Below, piece after piece: positions 58,003-64,000 of a DNA stretch of 64,000 nt. Source of the stretch: Buxus sempervirens (lineage: Eukaryota; Streptophyta; Magnoliopsida; Buxales; Buxaceae). The stretch spans positions 35,171,439 to 35,235,438 of the forward strand of contig OX387191.1 of the NCBI GenBank assembly GCA_947561395.2, in the 5' to 3' direction. Under the pieces are notes generated by a model. That model was not told the origin of the DNA and searched no databases. It was given only the letters and a program-made list of their open reading frames with translations. Position numbers and translations under genes: made by a program. The number at the start of each line of letters is the position of its first letter. The stretch's first letter is position 1.

Positions 58003-59353
58003 TGTAACGCCCCGGATCCGAGTAACATAGAAAAAACCATAACTCATCTCCAGAGGTTAATATCTAACACAGGATCGCAATATCAGAGTGAAGGAAAAAC
58101 ATGATTTTAACAATAACTAGATAACAGAGTGCGCTTAAATAAACCCAAACTGAAATAAACTCACATGACCAAGTAACTACCCGCAAGTTATCGTCCTCTC
58201 CAGAAGCAGCTGAAAATAAAACAAAAACAAATGGGATGAGATATAAATATCCCAGTGAGCAGCACATGCATGCACAAATACATTTTTCATAGTTGTAAAA
58301 CATGGATTGAATAATACGCAAGTAGCAATGGCAATAACACTATTAATCCGACTAAGCTCACAGTAATTGATCAGACAAAACGATATAGCTAATGAACCAT
58401 AATACCAACAAACCAGTGGATAAAACATATCACATCAAACAAAATCAAATACCAACATTGGTCAATGATATGTAATTGCTTAAATTGGTTAATTGACATG
58501 CCAAGGCGACATCCACCCCTCCATGTACACAGTTCCGGCCTACTCAGGGTTTCGGACACTCTAAAATGACGGCCTACTCACCGGGTTTCGGCATTGACAA
58601 CCAGGCCTACTTAGGGTTTCTGGCTGCTCTACACCGACAGTGGCAACACTCAAAGCCATGCAATTACACCAACAAAGCAAAGACATTTCATTACTAAGCT
58701 TAGACTCTGGATCCAGGAGAAGCTAAACCAGTAGTAAGTATATGTAATGCTCCAGATCCGTGTTGTTCATTAAAGATATAACACGTCTCACAGAGGGTTA
58801 GGTAAGGATCCAAAATAAATGTGATCGCTAAATAATCACGCAATTAATACCATATCAGAGTGCACAATTAAATTCTTATCTAAGACGTCCAAAATAATCT
58901 TTAAGTAAAGTCAAACGAATCCACATCAACTACTTTATTACATTTCCCAAAATCAAATGAGTCAAAGTTTCAATCTAAAATAAACCTACTAGTCTATGGA
59001 TTGTAGTAATAATCTTCCTCCCTATATGTGTCAGTCGGATCTACCCAAGTAAGCGCCTCACCACGAGTATTTGAAAAACAAAACAAAAACAAAGGAATGA
59101 GATACGAATATCTCAGCGAGTAGCATATGCATGCAGAAATAGTTAACCACAATTATAAATTATGCACCAATAAATAACCAACACCAATACGTCAATAGAG
59201 ATAAACACGGGATGGAAATCCAAAAGTCTAACATTAGTTCACATCAAAGATCAACCACAGTATCGATAAAATAACGAAAGGTCAATGTCATGCATATTGC
59301 TTAAGTTGGTTAATTCACATGCCAAGGAGACACTCCACACCTCCACGTACACA

Positions 59354-59472
59354 GTTCCGGCCTACTCAGGGTATCGGAACTCTGAAATGACGGCCTACTC
59401 AGGGTATCGTCATCCAATGCCGGTCTACTCCGGGTATCGGCATTGACAACCAGGCCTACTCAGGGTATCTGG
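59354..59472. repeat. Four-hairpin array, best-preserved copy
   Basis: 59354-59380: stem GTTCCG/CGGAAC. 59387-59413: ATGACG/CGTCAT. 59416-59444: AATGCCG/CGGCATT. 59450-59472: CCAG/CTGG. The loop is GCCTACTCAGGGTAT in three and GTCTACTCCGGGTAT in one. All stems are perfectly paired. Confidence 0.9.
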
Positions 59473-60805
59473 CTGCTCTACACCTATCGTGGCAACACAC
59501 TAGGTCATGCAATTACCCCAACAAACAATATCATCACATTACTAAGCTTAACATGGATCCAAGGGAAGCTAAACCCAAAACCAAATTAACAAGTTCACAA
59601 AACTTAGTAGTTGCAAAACAATAACCCCACACTGATTACCATCATGTGTATCAAATACACTCATCACAAATCATTCCAACCAAAATAGCAACTCATGTGA
59701 TTTTCAGTAGGTATCCAAACCCCAAAACAACAAGCCTCGTTAGCATTAAAATCCTTTACTCACACAAGAAAATTTACAGTACTATTCAGCCCTTTGATAT
59801 CAAACAGATCCATAACCAGAAAACAAATATAATACATAGCGAAGACTAACTCATTAGCTTATAGTGTCATGATCAGTAAACCTACCCAGATTCCTTCAAT
59901 CCCCACTTCGAAAACCTATATAAATACCCAAAATTTGATTTAAGGCTCTCCCAATGGTTTTGAACAAATATAATATTTCTAATATCCTAATCTAGCCTTT
60001 AGGTAAGAGGTTGAAGTCTCAAATATCAAAAATTGGCTTGGAATTGTCAGAAAAACTTTCGGCAGACTTTTATTGGGTGCGTTGACCTCTGGCGCTTGGC
60101 ACGAGGTCGGCGTGGACTAGGCGTATACTAAAACCACACTTCGCGCGGACTAAAATTTACTTGGCACGAGACAAGCGCGAACTCGGCAATACAAAATAAT
60201 ACTTCGCACGCAGTTGGCGCGAGCTTAGCGCGAACTCGGCGAGAACAACATACTATACCTTGCGCTGACTCTACCACTTGGCACTAGGTAGGCGCCAAGT
60301 CGGCGAACACTACCTTCGACTCGTGACTCTCTGTTAATCTCAGAACTCCATGACTGGCCATATTTTTGACCTCTGTAACCACTCATCTATGCTTCTAACA
60401 TTACCAAAACACTGTTAAACATGTTTCGGATTTAATCTAAACAACTTTATAATCACGACTCTAAACCCATCATATACTCACGCTCGATAAATAACTTATT
60501 CAGAAAACATGCTTTCGACTAATCTCAGAGATCAAAACCCACCATAAAATCAAAACGATGCTACTCACAGTTATATGCTCCAAAAACTCTGCAACGGCAA
60601 CTCCTAGTACAGCAAAACCAATAGTCGATCGTCACCCATTTCTCTTTCAGTTCGCAACAGGTTTTCCTTGAACACACTGATTCTAAGAACTTCGATTGGC
60701 AGGAACACAAGGTCTGCTGCTCTCCAAAACCCTAGATCACCAGCTGCAACTCATTCAACACAAGGTATGGGAGAGAACGAAACCTACGAATCTAACTACC
60801 TTATG

Positions 60806-60813
60806 TATTTATA
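60806..60813 (-). promoter_or_regulatory. TATA box of nested LTR 58743-60964
   Basis: TATAAATA on the minus strand about 150 bp into the LTR, matching the position in the copy at 954-3170. Confidence 0.55.
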
Positions 60814-63117
60814 CTTACCCTATATACTTTGCCGCTCGACAAGATTTAAATCAACTTGATTCGGTGCAACACTCGCCCACCGAGTTTCCCTACATACACA
60901 CAGCGTATTAATTTTATTTTATTTTATTCCAATAAAAATCATGTAGAAAATTCGGGGTTTTACAGTATAAAACTAGCAAATCAACCCAATGTATTTTCCA
61001 TCATGTAAAACTGACATATAAATCAACATGTTCAAGTGCATAACATAGGTCACTCAGGACCAGCTTACTCCCTCATGAAGTCCTCAAGTAAATTCTCAAA
61101 TAATTTCCCAAAATAGAATAAGATATGATTCTAAACCGACCACCGATATAAAACAATATTCAAGTAAATCATTCCTGAAGTGCACCGTGCATTCAAAGAT
61201 GAACTAGCATAATAGTGTAGATTTATTCAGCAAAACAAATATGGTTTCAAAACTGAATTTTCAGAATAAAACACATTATATAGAAACAATTACAGCATCC
61301 AAACTTCGATTAAACATAAATAAGAAAAATAGCTCCTAGATTCTCAATTTCGCTTTCATAATCCAAATCAATCAAAACGAATGTTATAAAAACCTCAAAA
61401 CACATTTTGGATGAGTGGAATACTCTTAGGTCCCCCTATAAGGTCTCCATACCAAAAAGCAATCAATTCCGAGACAAAAAGTTTTGGACCTCAAAATATT
61501 CTAAGTCTGGTTAAAAACGTTGACTTTTGGTATATAATTTTTCTAGACAAATCTACAAGGAGTTTCGGGCTCAAATTTTGGTTGTAGTCTATTGAATGCG
61601 AAATTGAGTATCAAACCCATCTCCGGGATTTTATGGGCTTCTAAATCACTCATCTGGGTATCAAACCCAAACCGGGATTTTTGATAAAAACCGAGAAAAC
61701 TAGAAATTTAGGCATGAACTAGAAAGTTGACTTTTTATTGGCTGGGAATTGGGCCTTGGAAGTATTTTTATTGGTTCCAAATGGGGGGTAAAACCTTATT
61801 TACATGTAAAGACTTAAGTAAATGGAGCAATAAATACACATGACATTTACTTAAATGTAATTAAGGGGCTGTTTTCAACAATTCAAACTCATTTGATCCA
61901 TCTACACCTAGGTTTATACAAATTCATAAACTAATAAGCATCCTAACATTTCAATAACACTAAGTTAGTTTCCATAGGTTAGTTTTTATGATGTAAAACC
62001 ATCAAATTTTTGTTGTATACAATTAGCCGCACTTAAGGTAAACATTTGGGTGGGTGCGCTGACCTCGGGACGGTTGGCGCGAGGTAGGCATGAGGTAGGC
62101 GCAAGGTTGGCCCCAACTCGGCGATAACCCCAATTAACAATCGCGCTCACTAAAACTTTTGGCACAAGATCGGCGAGAACTCAGCGAGAACTAAAATCTA
62201 TCTCACGCTGACTCAAAACACTCGGCGCTAGGTAGGCGCCAACTCAGCGGATACACCCTATGATTCGCAACTCTCTATAAATTCCAAAACTCTATGACTG
62301 ACCAAGTTTTTCCCTTCTGTGACAACTTTTCTATGTTTCTACCATCCCTAGAACACGTTTAAACATGGTTCGATTTTAATCCACGCAAACTTTATTTCAT
62401 GACTCTAAAACTCATCAAAATCCTCCTTTCGAAAATAACATCTTTCCAAAACATGCAATTCGGCTAATCCAGAATCAAAACCACAAAACATAGGTTAAAA
62501 ACGATGCTACTCACCTGATTCGAATACCCCCAAGCTCAGCAACTCCAAGGCTTCAACTGAGCACCAACGACAGCGATTCTCACTCCAAAATCTCTGCCGC
62601 TCACATCTGATCCCAAAAGTTCCAAATCTAATCGCACAAACAAATCTACCGAACCTCTAATCCTGAACATTTCGATTGACAGGAAACCTCACGTCTGCTC
62701 CTCTCCAAAACCCTAGAACTCCAGCCACAGTTTTCTTCGAACTCAAAGTATGCAAAAATTCTACGCACCGAATACCTTGAGTTTTTATACTCACCCTACC
62801 CAATTCATGATTCAATGCATGCTCACCCACACATCTCCCTACATGCGCCAGCCTCCCAGCCGTTTGATCTAATGAAACTATTCTCCACATAATCACCTAT
62901 ATTAGCTCCTTACTAAATAAAAATAGTTCTTAAAACACATTTATAACAAATTCTTTAGACCAGTATTATAGTACTCACTTATATTTACTCCTTCCTCACT
63001 TAATTTGTAAAATCCCCAATTTACCCTTGCTTGCTACAATACCAAACCACCAACCCCACTAATGAAACTAAATTAACGGATTTGCCCTTTTTAATAATTT
63101 CTCCTATATTACTTATT

Positions 63118-63122
<5 letters not shown>

Positions 63123-63174
<52 letters not shown>
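63123..63174. repeat. (AT)26 microsatellite
   Basis: Perfect AT dinucleotide run of 52 bp inside the solo LTR. Confidence 0.95.
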
Positions 63175-63179
<5 letters not shown>

Positions 63180-63280
63180 ATTCCCTTTTCTCTATTTCTA
63201 AGATTTTCCATTAATTAAACTAATTAACAACAAAATCTAATATTTTTAATGTTATTAAAAATTTGGGATTTTGCACAGTG

Positions 63281-64000
63281 CCATCATATTTGTTGAAATT
63301 CGGGCACTTTAACTTAGCCAGTAGGCATACATCAAGGTATAGGCACAGGTCTTCAAAGTTTGTGCCTCCAAAACTGTTCGCCCCCTTCACTTCCCTGAGT
63401 TCCTCCTGAATCATCTCTAGCTTGTTCAAGAGTTTCCTTTCCATCTCGTCCCTCAACCTCTCTTTCTCCTTCTCTTTCTCAAATTCAACCGTCTCTTCCC
63501 TGATCAGTATAGGTTCAGGGATAGGTTCAAAAATGGGTTCAGGGATATGTTGAGCTGGAGGTGGAATGTTGGTTTGAGGTGGAGTTGCTTGGTGGGAAGT
63601 AGAGGCTTGGTTATGAGCTTGGGCTTGCTGGGCCTGAGTCACCAGTAAGTTTTCCAGCATTTGGGCAAGCCCCACCACTTGCTCCTGTAGTTGAGCAAAG
63701 TCCTGAGCAGGAACAGTGGATTGATTCTCAGTGGGATTCATTGTGCGAGCCCTTGATTTAGCCACGGAAGCAATGGTTGCAAGTATCTTGGTACCTTGAA
63801 AAAGAAACAAAAGAAACATATCAGTATCTTTTTTATTCATATCCATACACCTATGAATGCATGTATGCAAGTTAAATGAACATGAGTTTGGAGTGTTTTT
63901 ATATCTTTTTGTTCTTTTTTGGAAATGATTTAAAATTAACCTTCTTGAATAGAGTTCGTTGACGAAAAAGACCATCCAGAAAAGTTGTTGGAATATTCTA
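63281..64000 (-). pseudogene. gag N-terminus and leader end of element D
   Basis: ATG at 63741 on the minus strand (MNPTENQSTVPAQDF) begins a Gln/Ala/Pro-rich N-terminus with PEPIFEPIPEPILI and a Glu/Lys coiled coil, then REVKGANSFGGTNFEDLCLY and CPNFNKYDGT, open up to the LTR at 63275. The upstream in-frame stretch ILATIASVAKSRART is also conserved before the gag start of C and B, where it follows a TTTCAAG- or CAG-like boundary. A spliced leader or an upstream start is therefore possible. At 63988-64000 GGAATATTCTA is the beginning of the 75-bp repeat of C's leader. Confidence 0.85.

Larger units (their letters stand above)
58743..60964 (-). mobile_element. Solo LTR, family alpha, nested in the LTR at 58003
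   Basis: 2222 bp, plus strand TGTAATGCTCCAGATCC to CGGGGTTTTACA. The perfect duplication GTATA is at 58738-58742 and 60965-60969. Same family and length as 954-3170. It contains the four-hairpin array at 59354-59472, the GC-rich domain at about 60070-60320 and a TATA box at 60806-60813 (TATAAATA on the minus strand). Confidence 0.92.
58003..63275 (-). mobile_element. Solo LTR, alpha-like, in D gag, with a nested LTR
   Basis: On the plus strand it starts TGTAACGCCCCGGATCC and ends GGGATTTTGCA. The perfect target duplication CAGTG is at 57998-58002 and 63276-63280. Without the inner LTR it is about 3.05 kb. It has a decayed copy of the four-hairpin array (about 58530-58625, two hairpins fused by deletion), a GC-rich domain (62040-62250), a TATA box (62782-62789, minus strand) and an (AT)26 microsatellite. 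Confidence 0.9.
1..64000 (-). mobile_element. Host Ty3/gypsy (Tat-lineage) retrotransposon 'D', in eight pieces
   Basis: Pieces 1-953, 3176-7313, 10618-13021, 15407-15594, 18619-20184, 22783-23050, 56025-58002 and 63281-64000 join in order when the seven insertions and one copy of each target duplication are removed. Joined, they follow the order of element C: gag, protease, linker, RT, RNase H, archaeal-like RNase H, integrase, antisense gene. Dual RNase H is a hallmark of the Tat lineage of Ty3 elements. D has many in-frame stops and several frameshifts and is clearly older than everything inserted in it. No LTR of D lies in the window, so its full length is unknown. Whether 1-4050 truly belongs to D, rather than to a flanking repeat, is less certain than the rest. 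Confidence 0.82.

Overview
The window is plant nuclear DNA made entirely of long terminal repeat (LTR) retrotransposon sequence. No intact host gene, tRNA, rRNA or CRISPR array was found. The pol, integrase and dual RNase H sequences belong to the Tat lineage of Ty3/gypsy elements. Together with deep nesting, many solo LTRs and decayed reading frames, they point to a repeat-rich angiosperm genome, probably a eudicot; the species cannot be named from this sequence.

All 64 kb can be read as one stack. The host element D lies on the minus strand and runs through the whole window in eight pieces: 1-953, 3176-7313, 10618-13021, 15407-15594, 18619-20184, 22783-23050, 56025-58002 and 63281-64000, about 12.2 kb in total. 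Its own LTRs lie outside the window. From right to left D carries gag, protease, a linker, RT, RNase H, a second (archaeal-like) RNase H and integrase, and then two intron-containing genes on the opposite strand.

D is cut by seven insertions, all resolved as single LTRs: 954-3170 (+), 7314-10612 (-), 13022-15401 (+), 15595-18618 (-), 20185-22782 (-), 23051-56019 (+) and 58003-63275 (-). Two of them were hit again. The LTR at 58003-63275 contains a further solo LTR (58743-60964). The LTR at 23051-56019 contains the 30-kb element B (24351-54368), which contains the 18.7-kb element C (33775-52458). Seven of the nine insertions have perfect 5-bp target-site duplications and one is degenerate (15595). 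At 20185 the duplication is ambiguous.

Element B (+ strand) has two LTRs, a primer-binding site, a long hairpin-filled leader, a broken gag and a polypurine tract but no pol, so it looks non-autonomous. Element C (- strand) is the youngest, with about 20 differences over 2.73 kb of LTR. It has a full gag-pro-RT-RH-aRH-IN layout and an antisense DUF7745-like gene, but its reading frames carry several stops and frameshifts.

The most unusual signal is a repeated design found in almost every LTR family here and in B's leader: arrays of short hairpins in which either the loop is fixed while the two stem arms change together, or the arms are fixed around a short spacer just upstream of the TATA box. 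This covarying architecture recurs with unrelated sequences and is the best candidate for an undescribed system.
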